A stretch of DNA of 34,637 bases, from NCBI GenBank assembly GCA_030838025.1, contig JAUTXM010000331.1, forward strand, positions 1 to 34,637, written 5' to 3'. The notes beneath the pieces are model-generated. The model was not told the origin of the DNA, made no database searches, and saw nothing but the letters and a program-made list of their open reading frames with translations. The stretch is from Acidimicrobiaceae bacterium (GTDB lineage: Bacteria > Actinomycetota > Acidimicrobiia > Acidimicrobiales > Palsa-688). This document shows positions 23,144 to 32,986 of the stretch, piece by piece; the stretch's first letter is position 1, and each line of letters starts with the position of its first letter. A program made the translations under genes and the position numbers.

Positions 23144-24280
23144 ATGGGGCGCCGCGTGGCGATTGAGATCCGACCGGTGACGGGGCGCCGGGGTCGATCG
23201 CAGTTCGTGGACGTCGCGTTCCGGCTGTTCGGGGACGATCCCGCGTGGGTGCCCCCGTTGCGGATGTCGGTGCTCGACCGTATTTCGCCCAAGAATCCGG
23301 CCAACGAGCATCAGGTCACCAGGCTGTGGATTGCCTACCGCGAGGGCGAGCCGGTGGGGCGCATCGGGGCCTGCGTCGACAGCTTCTTCAACGAGTACCA
23401 GGGCGTCCAGTGGGGATGGGTCGGTTTCTTCGAGGCGGCCGACGACGCCGAGGCGGTGGCGGCGTTGTTCGACGTGGCCTGGCGTTGGCTCAAGCTGCAA
23501 GGCGCGACCACGGCGGTCGGCCCGGCGTCGTTCACGACCAACGACGACATCGGCTTGCTGGTCGAAGGATTCGACGACCCGCCCTACTTCCTCTGCGTCC
23601 ACAACCCGCCGTACTACGAGCAGCACTGGGTCGCCAACGGCTGGGAACAGGCGATGGACCTCTGGGCCTGGAAACTGGTCCGCGGCGACATCGGGCTGGA
23701 CGAGCGCCAGCGCAAGACGCTGGCGAGACTCCGGGAGCGGGCCAAGATCACCATCCGGCCCATGCGTATGAAGGACTTCGACGCCGAGGTCGGCCGCCTG
23801 TTCGAGGTGTACAACGCCGCCTGGAGCAAGAACTGGGGTTTCGCCCCCATGCCCGAAGCCGAGATCAAGCACCTGGCCAAGTCCATGAAGCAACTGATCG
23901 ACCCCGACCTGACCCTGGTGGTCGAGAAGCCCGATGGCGAGCCGGTGGGGGTGGCCATCATCCTCCCCGACGTCAACCAGGTCATGCCCAAGCTGCGCTC
24001 CGGCCGGCTGCTGCCCTTCGGCTGGTACCACCTGCTCCGGGGCGTGCCCAAGGTGACGAGGGTCCGTTACTTCGCACTCGGCATCAAGCCCCAGCACCAG
24101 AACCTGGCCCTGGGCCCGATCATCTATCAGGAGGGCCTGGACCGGCTCATGGCCCGCAGCCACATCGTCGAGGCCGAGGCGTCGTGGATCCTGGCGTCCA
24201 ACGACCGCATGAACAAGGCGATCGAAACCCTCGGGGGCACCCGCTCGCGGGTCTGGCGGCTCTACCAGCGCGCCCTCTAG
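23144..24280 (+). CDS. GNAT-superfamily acyltransferase, two-domain type
   Basis: This 378-residue protein belongs to a widespread, poorly characterised family of about 375-390 residues with two GNAT-like halves. Landmarks are FRLFGDDPAWVPPLR (about 22-36), NPANEHQVTRLWIA, GRIGACVDSFFNEYQG, VGFFEAADD, VGPASFTTNDDIGLLVEGFDDPP, HNPPYYEQHWVANG and, in the second half, VEAEASWILASNDRMNKAIETLGG, which resembles the acetyl-CoA-binding end of GNAT folds. The substrate is unknown. ATG 23144 lies 12 nt after GGGGAGG; GTG 23156 is an alternative. Its TAG stop shares CTAG with the stop of the convergent CPBP gene. Confidence 0.8.
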   Translation: MGRRVAIEIRPVTGRRGRSQFVDVAFRLFGDDPAWVPPLRMSVLDRISPKNPANEHQVTRLWIAYREGEPVGRIGACVDSFFNEYQGVQWGWVGFFEAADDAEAVAALFDVAWRWLKLQGATTAVGPASFTTNDDIGLLVEGFDDPPYFLCVHNPPYYEQHWVANGWEQAMDLWAWKLVRGDIGLDERQRKTLARLRERAKITIRPMRMKDFDAEVGRLFEVYNAAWSKNWGFAPMPEAEIKHLAKSMKQLIDPDLTLVVEKPDGEPVGVAIILPDVNQVMPKLRSGRLLPFGWYHLLRGVPKVTRVRYFALGIKPQHQNLALGPIIYQEGLDRLMARSHIVEAEASWILASNDRMNKAIETLGGTRSRVWRLYQRAL

Positions 24281-25032
24281 CCCAACCGCTGCGGATCGGC
24301 CGCGGGCGGGGAACCGGCCGAGGCGGTGGGCGGTTGGCGAAGGTCCGGTAGGGCCAGGATCCGCAGGTCGAGCAGGGCATGGATCACCATGGCCGGAAGC
24401 AGGCTTCCGGTGGACAGCACCAGCCAGGCCAAGTACGCGCCGACCAGCCCGGTCAGGACGACCCCCCGAGGACCCTGGTACAGGTGGACCAGCCCGAAGG
24501 CGGTCGAGGTGATCACGATCAGCCACAGGCGCGTGGCGCCGGGCCACAGCCACTGGACGTAGGCGACGGCGAAACCTCGCAGGAGCAGCTCCTCGCAGAT
24601 CCCCGCGGTCACGGCCAGCACGGCGAACACCTGCCGCTCGCGCCGGTCCCTCGGCAGCAGCGCTTCGAACCCCCGGGCCTGGCGCCGCAGGCCCTCACGG
24701 ATGCCTCGTCCGCCGAAGCGGAACACGAGGGCGCTGACGCCCAGGAACGCCGCCACCTCGGCGACCAGCGCGGCGCTGGCTCCTGGGTGAGGTCCAGCGT
24801 GCAACCTGATGGAGGACGCCCCGCGTCGCGCCAGCAGTCCGATCAGCGCCACGACCCCGACCGTGGCCCACTCGCCGATGATGCCCCGCCGAAAGTGGCG
24901 CATCCGAGCACCGGGATTAGCGGCCACGGTGGCGAGGAGCCGCCGGTAGCGACGCCGACCCGCCCACGGCTGCACGACGATCAACGCAGCCGCCAAGGCG
25001 GTGGCGAGGACGGCTGCGATGGCTCCGGTCAT
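24277..25032 (-). CDS. CPBP-family intramembrane metalloprotease
   Basis: This 251-residue membrane protein has about six hydrophobic segments and the CPBP (Rce1/Abi-like) motifs: Glu147-Glu148 and Arg152 in GICEELLLRGF, His183 in FGLVHLYQG and His218 in MVIHALLDL. These residues form the glutamate-activated proteolytic site within the membrane. Bacterial substrates are mostly unknown; roles in bacteriocin immunity or peptide processing are known for some relatives. ATG 25032 has no strong ribosome binding site. No bacteriocin-like gene is adjacent. Confidence 0.88.
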   Translation of the reverse strand: MTGAIAAVLATALAAALIVVQPWAGRRRYRRLLATVAANPGARMRHFRRGIIGEWATVGVVALIGLLARRGASSIRLHAGPHPGASAALVAEVAAFLGVSALVFRFGGRGIREGLRRQARGFEALLPRDRRERQVFAVLAVTAGICEELLLRGFAVAYVQWLWPGATRLWLIVITSTAFGLVHLYQGPRGVVLTGLVGAYLAWLVLSTGSLLPAMVIHALLDLRILALPDLRQPPTASAGSPPAADPQRLG

Positions 25033-25076
25033 CGGACGCAGGGTACGGGGCCCGAGGGCGGGCTTACAGTGTTGCC

Positions 25077-25565
25077 ATGTCCACCGGAGCGCCGTCGGTC
25101 GCGCTGCATCCCGATGTCGCGGTGCTCGAGTTTCTGCTCGGAACGTGGGTTGGCGAGGGGCAGGGCCACTACCCCACGATCAACGCCTTCGGCTACGGCG
25201 AGGAGGTCCGGTTCTGGCATGTCGGCAAGCCGTTCCTCGCCTACAGCCAGCGGACGTGGGCGCTCGAAGACGGGAAACCCCTGCACGGCGAGGCCGGCTA
25301 TTGGCGCCCCAAGCCCGACGGCGTGGTGGAGCTCGTCATCGCCATGCCGACGGGGCATGTGGAGGTCGAGGAGGGCACCCTCGAGGGCACGACGCTGTCG
25401 CTCGCCAGCCGGCTGGTCGGGGCCACCTCCACGGCCAAGGCGGTGACCGCGATCACCCGGCGGGTGCAGGTCGACGATGACGTGCTGCACTATGTGATGT
25501 CGATGGCCGCTGTGGGCGCGCCGCTCCAGGAGCACCTGACCGCCGAGCTTCGCAGGGTTGCCTAG
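25077..25565 (+). CDS. nitrobindin-type heme-binding beta-barrel protein (peroxynitrite isomerase family)
   Basis: This 162-residue protein matches the nitrobindin/THAP4 C-terminal fold: LLGTWVGEGQGHYPTI (about 20-35), YGEEVRFWHVGKPFLAY, GEAGYWRPKPDG and the end block with a likely proximal heme His in EHLTAELRRV. Nitrobindins hold ferric heme and can isomerise peroxynitrite or bind NO. ATG 25077 lacks a Shine-Dalgarno sequence; TACAGT at 25065-25070 is a fitting -10 box for a leaderless mRNA. The divergent neighbour is the CPBP protease. Confidence 0.9.
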   Translation: MSTGAPSVALHPDVAVLEFLLGTWVGEGQGHYPTINAFGYGEEVRFWHVGKPFLAYSQRTWALEDGKPLHGEAGYWRPKPDGVVELVIAMPTGHVEVEEGTLEGTTLSLASRLVGATSTAKAVTAITRRVQVDDDVLHYVMSMAAVGAPLQEHLTAELRRVA

Positions 25566-25622
25566 GCCGAGCGCGTCCAGCGCCGGCCCCCGACCCACGC
25601 GGGCCACTCGTCAGCCCACGAC

Positions 25623-26525
25623 CTAAGCCGCCTTCTCCAGTAGCTGGCGCAGGGCCGGCTCGAGTTCGGAGAATGCGAACTTATAACCGCTGTCCAAGAG
25701 CTTCCTCGGCATGACCCGCTGCCCCGCGAGGAGCACCTCGGTGACGAGTTCGTGGCCGAGCACCGCCGAGAGCCCGAACTTCGGGGCCGCCACCAAGGTG
25801 GGCCGGCCGAGCACCGAACCCAGGGTCTTGGTGAACTGGGCGTTGGTCACCGGATTCGGCGCCGTGAGGTTCAGCGCCCCGGACAGCGATTCGTTTTGGA
25901 GGGCATGGATGATCCCGCCCACCTCGTCGTGGATCGAGATCCAACTCTGGTACTGCTCGCCGGTACCGAGGCGTCCTCCCATGCCGACCCGAAACAGGGG
26001 CAGCTGCTTTTTCAACGCCCCTCCGTCGGCGCTCAGCACGATCCCGGTACGGATGTGCACCACCCGGATACCGGCGGCCTCGGCCGGCGCCGTGGCTTCC
26101 TCCCAGCGCTGGCACACCTCGCTCAGGAACCCCGCGCCCGCGGGACTGCGCTCGTCGACGACGTCGTCACCGCGGTCGCCGTAGTACCCGATCGCCGAGC
26201 CGCTGATCAGCACCGACGGTCGCGGCTGGGCCTCGGCCAGTCGCCGTGACAACAGGTCCGTCGACGCCACCCGGCTTTCGAGGATGCGCCGTTTCTGGTC
26301 GGCGGTCCACCGCTTCTCGGCGATCGGCTGGCCGCCGAGGTGGACCGCGGCGTCGACACCTGCCAGGGCCGTCGCGTCGAGCTGGCCCGCCTGCGGGTCC
26401 CACGCGATGTCGCCCGGTCCCGCCGACGACCGCACCACGGCGACGACCTCGTGGCCCTGACGCGCCAGTTCGGCCACGAGGGCCGCGCCGATCAGGCCGT
26501 GACTTCCGGTGACGGCGATTCGCAT
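25623..26525 (-). CDS. TIGR01777-family NAD(P)-binding epimerase-like protein
   Basis: This 300-residue short-chain dehydrogenase/reductase relative begins MRIAVTGSHGLIGAALVAEL, with the GxxGxxG nucleotide motif. The family blocks VHLGGQPIAEKRWT, LISGSAIGYYGDRGDDVVDE and LNLTAPNPVTNAQF follow. The C-terminal DUF1731 part (VMPRKLLDSGYKFAFSELEPAL) is typical. Members are often called nucleoside-diphosphate sugar epimerase or YfcH/SulA-like, but no reaction is well established. ATG 26525 is a firm start. Confidence 0.92.
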   Translation of the reverse strand: MRIAVTGSHGLIGAALVAELARQGHEVVAVVRSSAGPGDIAWDPQAGQLDATALAGVDAAVHLGGQPIAEKRWTADQKRRILESRVASTDLLSRRLAEAQPRPSVLISGSAIGYYGDRGDDVVDERSPAGAGFLSEVCQRWEEATAPAEAAGIRVVHIRTGIVLSADGGALKKQLPLFRVGMGGRLGTGEQYQSWISIHDEVGGIIHALQNESLSGALNLTAPNPVTNAQFTKTLGSVLGRPTLVAAPKFGLSAVLGHELVTEVLLAGQRVMPRKLLDSGYKFAFSELEPALRQLLEKAA

Positions 26526-26574
26526 GCGGTCAGTCTTACGTGGACCAGCGGCCTACGGGCTGCAACAGGAGGGA

Positions 26575-26793
26575 TCAGGGCTTCTCGGCGGCCTCGCCGT
26601 AGGGCTGGCCGGCCTCGTCGTAGCAGTCGGCGTGGTAATGCTCGACCCGTATCCAGTTGCCCTCTTGGTAGACGTTGGCGATGACCTGGCGCAGCTGCAT
26701 GCGGGCGGCGAACTTGATCGGCGCGCCACAATGGGCGCAGTTGGCGGTGTTCCCCGGCTCTACCTGTCGAAGCACCGCTCGGCTGATCATCAT
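26575..26793 (-). CDS. small zinc-ribbon-like protein of unknown function
   Basis: This protein of about 72 residues has Cys-x-x-Cys in NCAHCGAPIKF and His-x-x-x-Cys in EHYHADCYDEAG, a likely four-ligand zinc site, with QLRQVIANVYQEGNW between. I chose ATG 26793 or the adjoining ATG 26790; ATG 26814 would add 7 residues. It resembles small actinobacterial hypothetical proteins of about 70-100 residues with the same Cys/His spacing. Nucleic-acid or protein binding is possible; no function is known to me. Confidence 0.75.
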   Translation of the reverse strand: MMISRAVLRQVEPGNTANCAHCGAPIKFAARMQLRQVIANVYQEGNWIRVEHYHADCYDEAGQPYGEAAEKP

Positions 26794-26855
26794 GGCTCTG
26801 GACGTTCCCTGCATGGGCAGTGCGTCGGCGTGGAACGCGCCGGCCTGAAGCAAAA

Positions 26856-27293
26856 CTAGTGCGAGCCGTCCTTCACCGGACGCAGCGGGGCCAGGATTCG
26901 ACCCAATCGCACCGCTTCCCCGACCAGCTGGCGGACAGCCGCCTCGTCGGCGCCGGCGGCGATCATTGCCTGCACCTGACCCTCCACCAACTCCGCCAAC
27001 GCATCGACGTCGACCTCCCCACCAGCGGTCTCTGTCGACCCGCCCGGCCCCGCCCCGCCCGGCCCCGCCCCGCCTGGCACCACGCCCGGCCCCACCTGGC
27101 CACCAGCCAGCCGTCGCTCGGCGTCGGCCGCCACCGCCTTGGCCACCATGGAACACAGCACGGCCACGGCGGTGACGAGGCCGAAGGTCACCGCGGCGCC
27201 GTTGTGGTTGAGGATGGACGTCACGATCATGCCTGCGATCCCGGCCACGCAGACCACCAGCGCCGCCGTCCTGACCACCCCGACGCTGATCAC
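26856..27293 (-). CDS. small two-TM membrane protein of unknown function
   Basis: This 145-residue protein has two hydrophobic segments (TAALVVCVAGIAGMIVTSIL, about 9-28; VTFGLVTAVAVLCSMVAKAVA, about 34-54). A Gly/Pro-rich linker built from PGGAG units and a C-terminal acidic helical region (VDVDALAELVEGQVQAMIAAG) follow. GTG 27293 lies 4 nt after the ettA stop, so it is co-transcribed with ettA; the longer frame reaching 27386 overlaps ettA and is rejected. Nothing indicates a catalytic role. Confidence 0.72.
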   Translation of the reverse strand: MISVGVVRTAALVVCVAGIAGMIVTSILNHNGAAVTFGLVTAVAVLCSMVAKAVAADAERRLAGGQVGPGVVPGGAGPGGAGPGGSTETAGGEVDVDALAELVEGQVQAMIAAGADEAAVRQLVGEAVRLGRILAPLRPVKDGSH

Positions 27294-27297
27294 CGGC

Positions 27298-28977
<1,680 letters not shown>

Positions 28978-29035
28978 GTGGGGCACGGTACAAGGCCGGT
29001 GTGACTGCGAGGTCGCCCGGTACTCTGGAGGGGCG

Positions 29036-32000
29036 ATGTCGAGCGAATCCAACGCCGACGACCGGCGGTGGCTAGGCCCCAACGCCTGGTTGGTCGACGA
29101 GATGTACGAGCAATACCGGCAGGACCCGTCTTCGGTGAGCGAGAGTTGGCAGGAGTTCTTCGCCGACTACCACCACCGCGGCCTAGTGGCGACGAGGCCC
29201 GAACCGTCGGGCGCGCCCGACGGGGGGGTCGCCCCGGCCCCGGTCGCCGAGCCCGCGGCGGTATCGGTCCCCACCCCTGCGGCGCGCACCGGCATCGACG
29301 GTGACGGCGCGGGCGCAGCCGGGGTCGCTGTTGGCGCCCCTGCTGCTGGCGCCGCTGCTGCTGGCGCCGCTGCTGCTGGCGCGGGTGCTGGTGCGGGTGG
29401 CGGCGCCGGTGCCGGCGAGGAGGTCGTGGTGCTGCGCGGGGCTGCGGCTCGCATCGCGGCCAACATGGAGGCCAGCCTCCGCGTGCCCACCGCAACGAGC
29501 GTGCGGGTCGTCCCCGCGGGCCTCCTCGAGGTCAACCGCCGGATCCTGAACAACCAGCTGGCCCGGGTGGGCGCGGGCAAGGTGAGCGTCACCCACTTGA
29601 TCGGCTTCGCCGTGGTCAAGGCATTGCAGGCAGTACCCGCCCTGAACTCGTCGTTCGTCGCCGGGGAACCTCCGGGCGTGGTCCACCACGCGCATGTCGG
29701 CCTGGGCTTGGCGGTGGACCACAAGAAGGCCGACGGAAGCCGGACCCTCCTCGTGCCGGTGATCAAGGGGGCCGACACCTTCGAGTTCCGGGCCTTCTGG
29801 GCGGCCTACGAGGAGCTCATTCGCAAGATTCGCACCGGCAAGATCAGCCCCGACGACTTCGCCGGGGCGACGGTGACACTCACCAACCCGGGCACCGTCG
29901 GCACCGTCGGCAGCGTGCCGCGCTTGATGCCCGGCCAGGGCGCCATCGTGGCCGTCGGGAGCCTCGACTATCCGGCCGAGTGGCAGGCCGCGGACCCCCG
30001 GACGCTGGCCGCCATGGGGTTGTCGAAGGTCATGACGCTCACCTCGACCTACGACCACCGGATCATCCAGGGTGCCGAGTCGGGCACGTTCCTCGCCCGG
30101 GTACATGAGCTGCTGATCGGCGAGCACGGCTTCTACGACGAGGTCTTCCGCTCGATGGGCATCCCCTATGAGCCGGTCCGCTGGCTTCGCGACATCAACG
30201 ACCCCGCGGGAAGCGACGCCGCCCACACCTCGCAGATACAAAAGCAGGTGCACGTCCAGACGCTGATCAACATGTACCGGGTGCGGGGGCACCTGATCGC
30301 CCACCTCGACCCCCTCGACTGGCGAGAGCCCCACACCCACCCCGAGCTCAACACCACGACCTACGGGCTGACTCTGTGGGACCTGGAGCGGGAGTTCCTG
30401 ACCGACGGACTGGCGGGCAAGGCCAGCATGAAGCTGGGTGACATCCTGGGCGTGCTGCGCGACGCCTACTGCCGCACCGTCGGCGTCGAGTACATGCACA
30501 TCCAGGAACCGGACCAGAAGAAGTGGATCCAGGAGCACGTCGAGGGCGTTTCGATCCATCTGCGCCCCGAGGAGCACCGCCACATCCTCACCCGGCTCAA
30601 CGCGGCCGAGGCGCTGGAGCGCTTCTTGGACACCAAGTACATCGGTCAGAAACGCTTCGGCCTCGAAGGGGCCGAGTCCGCCATCGCCCTGCTCGACGCG
30701 GTGCTCGACCAGGCGGGTGAGGCGGGGATGCAGAGCGCGGTGCTCGGGATGGCCCATCGGGGGCGCCTGAACGTGCTCATCAACATCGTGGGCAAGAGCT
30801 ACGGCGAGCTGTTCCAGGAGTTCGAGGGCAACCTCGACCCCGATACCACCCAGGGCTCGGGCGATGTCAAGTACCACAAGGGCTATCACGGCAAGTTCAC
30901 CGGCTTGTCGGGCATCGAACTCGACGTCCACCTCTCGTCGAACCCGTCGCATCTCGAGGCGGTCGATCCGGTCGTGGAGGGCATGACCCGCGCCTACCAG
31001 GACCTGAGTGAGACCGACAGCGGGCGACCCGTCCTGGCCGTGCTGGTGCACGGTGACGCCGCGTTTGCCGGGCAGGGGGTCGTGGCCGAGACGCTCAACA
31101 TGTCCGCCCTGCACGGCTACACCACCGGGGGCACGGTGCACCTGGTCATCAACAATCAGCTGGGCTTCACCACCAACCCCGAGTCGGCCCGCTCCTCGGT
31201 GTATGCCACCGACGTGGCCAAGATGGTCCAGGCGCCCATCTTCCACGTCAATGGCGACGACCCAGAAGCGTGCGTGCGCGTGGGCCGACTGGCGTTTCAG
31301 TTCCGCCAGGCCTTCCACAAGGACGTCGTCATCGACATGGTGTGCTACCGGCGGTTCGGGCACAACGAGCAGGACGACCCGAGCCTCACCCAGCCCCGGA
31401 TGTACGACCTGATCAAGATTCACCGCAGCGTGCGCAAGATTTACACCGAAACCCTGGTGCGCCGCGGTGACATCACCATGGACGAGGCGGAGGCCGCGCT
31501 GAAGGACTTCAGCACCCGCCTCCAGGCGGCGTTGGACGAGACGAGGGCCACCGCCCCGCCCCGACCGACCAGGCTTCAGGCGCGACTCCCGCCGGCACCC
31601 GTCCTGCCTCCGATCCCGACGGGTGTCCCGATCGAGACGCTGGACCGCATCGCGTCGGTGTTGCACAACCCGCCCGAGGCGTTCACGGTGCATCCCAAGT
31701 TGATCCGGGTGTTCGACAACCGGGCCAAGTTGTGGGCCGGGGGAGAGGCGGACTGGGCGCTCGGTGAGGCCTTGGCGTACGGGACGCTGTTGCTGGAAGG
31801 ACACGACGTCCGGCTGGCCGGCCAGGACACCCGGCGAGGCACCTTCGGCCACCGCAACGCGGCGTTGATCGACGTCCGCACGGGATCGGAGTGGATCCCG
31901 CTGCAGCACCTGCAGCCGTCATATGACGTCGAGGCTCAAGTCGAAGTCGCAGCCGCAGCCGGGGCCGATGTCAACGGGTTCGGCGGGCCCGAAGGGTCGA

Positions 32001-32878
32001 GACCCTCGCCGGGCCGGTTCTTCGTGTACGACTCGCTGCTTTCGGAATACGCCGCCCTGGGCTTCGAGTACGGGTATTCGGTCGTGCAGCAGGATGCCCT
32101 GGTGGCCTGGGAAGCCCAGTTCGGCGACTTCGTCAACGGCGGCCAGGTGATCATCGATCAGTTCCTGGTGGCCTCACGGGCCAAATGGGGCCAGACCTGT
32201 GGCCTCACGCTGTTGCTCCCCCATGGCTACGAAGGGCAGGGGGCGGAGCACAGCTCGGCGCGCGTCGAGCGGTTCCTGCAACTCTGCGCGGGAGACAACA
32301 TCCAAGTCACCAATCCGACGACGTCGGCCCAGCTGTTCCACCTGCTGCGCCGCCAGGTGCACCGCAGCGCCAAACGGCCGTTGATCCTGCTCACCCCGAA
32401 GAAATATCTCCGGGCCCGCGAGGCGTACAGCAAGGCGGAGGAGTTTTCGAGCGGGCACTTCCGGGAGGTGATCGACGACGGCGTCGCCGATCCGACGTCG
32501 GTGCGGCGCGTCATCCTCGCCTCGGGCAAGATGGCGTTGGACCTCGCGTCCTACCGCCTGCGCACCGGAGCCGGGGCGGCCGCCCAGAGCGACGCCGCCG
32601 TCGTCCGGGTCGAGCAACTCTACCCATGGCCCGACGGCCAGATCGCCGCCGTCCTGGCTCGCTACCCGAACGCGACACAGGTGATCTGGGCCCAGGAGGA
32701 GCCGGAGAACATGGGCGGGTGGTGGTTCGCCCGCGCCAAGCTGCAGAAGCTGCTCGGCGAGGACGGCCGGTTGTCATCGGTGGCCCGACTGCCGTCGGGT
32801 TCACCGGCCACGGGAAGCGCCGCCCTGTCGACGCTGGAAGCCGACGACCTCATGCGTCGAGCGTTCGGAGACCGGTAG
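29036..32878 (+). CDS. kgd: multifunctional 2-oxoglutarate dehydrogenase E1 / decarboxylase with fused E2 domain
   Basis: The protein has 1280 residues, the actinobacterial KGD/OdhA architecture. Residues 1-45 are the E1 N-terminal segment (NAWLVDEMYEQYRQDPSSV). Residues 51-129 are an Ala/Gly/Pro-rich linker that replaces a lipoyl domain. Residues about 130-365 are an E2 succinyltransferase catalytic domain with His341 in TYDHRIIQGAESG. From about 400 the thiamine-diphosphate E1 follows, with GMAHRGRLNVL, HGDAAFAGQGVVAETLN (about 672-688) and FGHNEQDDPSLTQP. The complex converts 2-oxoglutarate to succinyl-CoA (or succinic semialdehyde) in the TCA cycle, using lipoyl groups on the shared E2. 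ATG 29036 has GGAGGGG upstream. It is divergent from ettA. Confidence 0.97.
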   Translation: MSSESNADDRRWLGPNAWLVDEMYEQYRQDPSSVSESWQEFFADYHHRGLVATRPEPSGAPDGGVAPAPVAEPAAVSVPTPAARTGIDGDGAGAAGVAVGAPAAGAAAAGAAAAGAGAGAGGGAGAGEEVVVLRGAAARIAANMEASLRVPTATSVRVVPAGLLEVNRRILNNQLARVGAGKVSVTHLIGFAVVKALQAVPALNSSFVAGEPPGVVHHAHVGLGLAVDHKKADGSRTLLVPVIKGADTFEFRAFWAAYEELIRKIRTGKISPDDFAGATVTLTNPGTVGTVGSVPRLMPGQGAIVAVGSLDYPAEWQAADPRTLAAMGLSKVMTLTSTYDHRIIQGAESGTFLARVHELLIGEHGFYDEVFRSMGIPYEPVRWLRDINDPAGSDAAHTSQIQKQVHVQTLINMYRVRGHLIAHLDPLDWREPHTHPELNTTTYGLTLWDLEREFLTDGLAGKASMKLGDILGVLRDAYCRTVGVEYMHIQEPDQKKWIQEHVEGVSIHLRPEEHRHILTRLNAAEALERFLDTKYIGQKRFGLEGAESAIALLDAVLDQAGEAGMQSAVLGMAHRGRLNVLINIVGKSYGELFQEFEGNLDPDTTQGSGDVKYHKGYHGKFTGLSGIELDVHLSSNPSHLEAVDPVVEGMTRAYQDLSETDSGRPVLAVLVHGDAAFAGQGVVAETLNMSALHGYTTGGTVHLVINNQLGFTTNPESARSSVYATDVAKMVQAPIFHVNGDDPEACVRVGRLAFQFRQAFHKDVVIDMVCYRRFGHNEQDDPSLTQPRMYDLIKIHRSVRKIYTETLVRRGDITMDEAEAALKDFSTRLQAALDETRATAPPRPTRLQARLPPAPVLPPIPTGVPIETLDRIASVLHNPPEAFTVHPKLIRVFDNRAKLWAGGEADWALGEALAYGTLLLEGHDVRLAGQDTRRGTFGHRNAALIDVRTGSEWIPLQHLQPSYDVEAQVEVAAAAGADVNGFGGPEGSRPSPGRFFVYDSLLSEYAALGFEYGYSVVQQDALVAWEAQFGDFVNGGQVIIDQFLVASRAKWGQTCGLTLLLPHGYEGQGAEHSSARVERFLQLCAGDNIQVTNPTTSAQLFHLLRRQVHRSAKRPLILLTPKKYLRAREAYSKAEEFSSGHFREVIDDGVADPTSVRRVILASGKMALDLASYRLRTGAGAAAQSDAAVVRVEQLYPWPDGQIAAVLARYPNATQVIWAQEEPENMGGWWFARAKLQKLLGEDGRLSSVARLPSGSPATGSAALSTLEADDLMRRAFGDR
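29324..29412 (+). repeat. GC-rich coding repeat in the kgd linker
   Basis: A 15-bp unit close to GCCGCTGCTGCTGGC recurs several times and decays into GGTGCG units, encoding the Ala/Gly linker between the N-terminal segment and the E2 domain of KGD. Such linkers vary widely in length between species. Confidence 0.65.
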
Positions 32879-32928
32879 GGCCCCTGCTTCGTGGCCGCCT
32901 GACCGGGCCCATCTTGTGACGCTTTCTG

Positions 32929-32951
32929 TGAGGAATGGCGACATTCCCTCA
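32929..32951 (+). terminator. hairpin with GCGA tetraloop after kgd
   Basis: TGAGGAATG (32929-32937), a GCGA loop of the GNRA type, and CATTCCCTCA (32942-32951) form a 9-bp stem with one bulged C. A short T-containing stretch (ATTGGTT) follows. It lies 50 nt after the kgd stop and 36 nt before the next ATG, so it could end the kgd transcript or serve as a processing site. Confidence 0.5.
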
Positions 32952-32986
32952 ATTGGTTCAGCCACGATGCTTGACTCTTAATCGAA

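Noticed and set aside
22796-24553. A 585-residue minus-strand frame over the GNAT gene
   Set aside because: It has no recognisable domain and overlaps three well supported genes.
25585-25605. GGCCC/GGGCC hairpin between the nitrobindin and TIGR01777 genes
   Set aside because: The stem is only 5 bp with an 11-nt loop and no T-run, expected by chance at this GC content.
29183-31909. A 908-residue open frame on the minus strand
   Set aside because: It lies opposite kgd, has no protein family features and is low in complexity; it results from high GC content.
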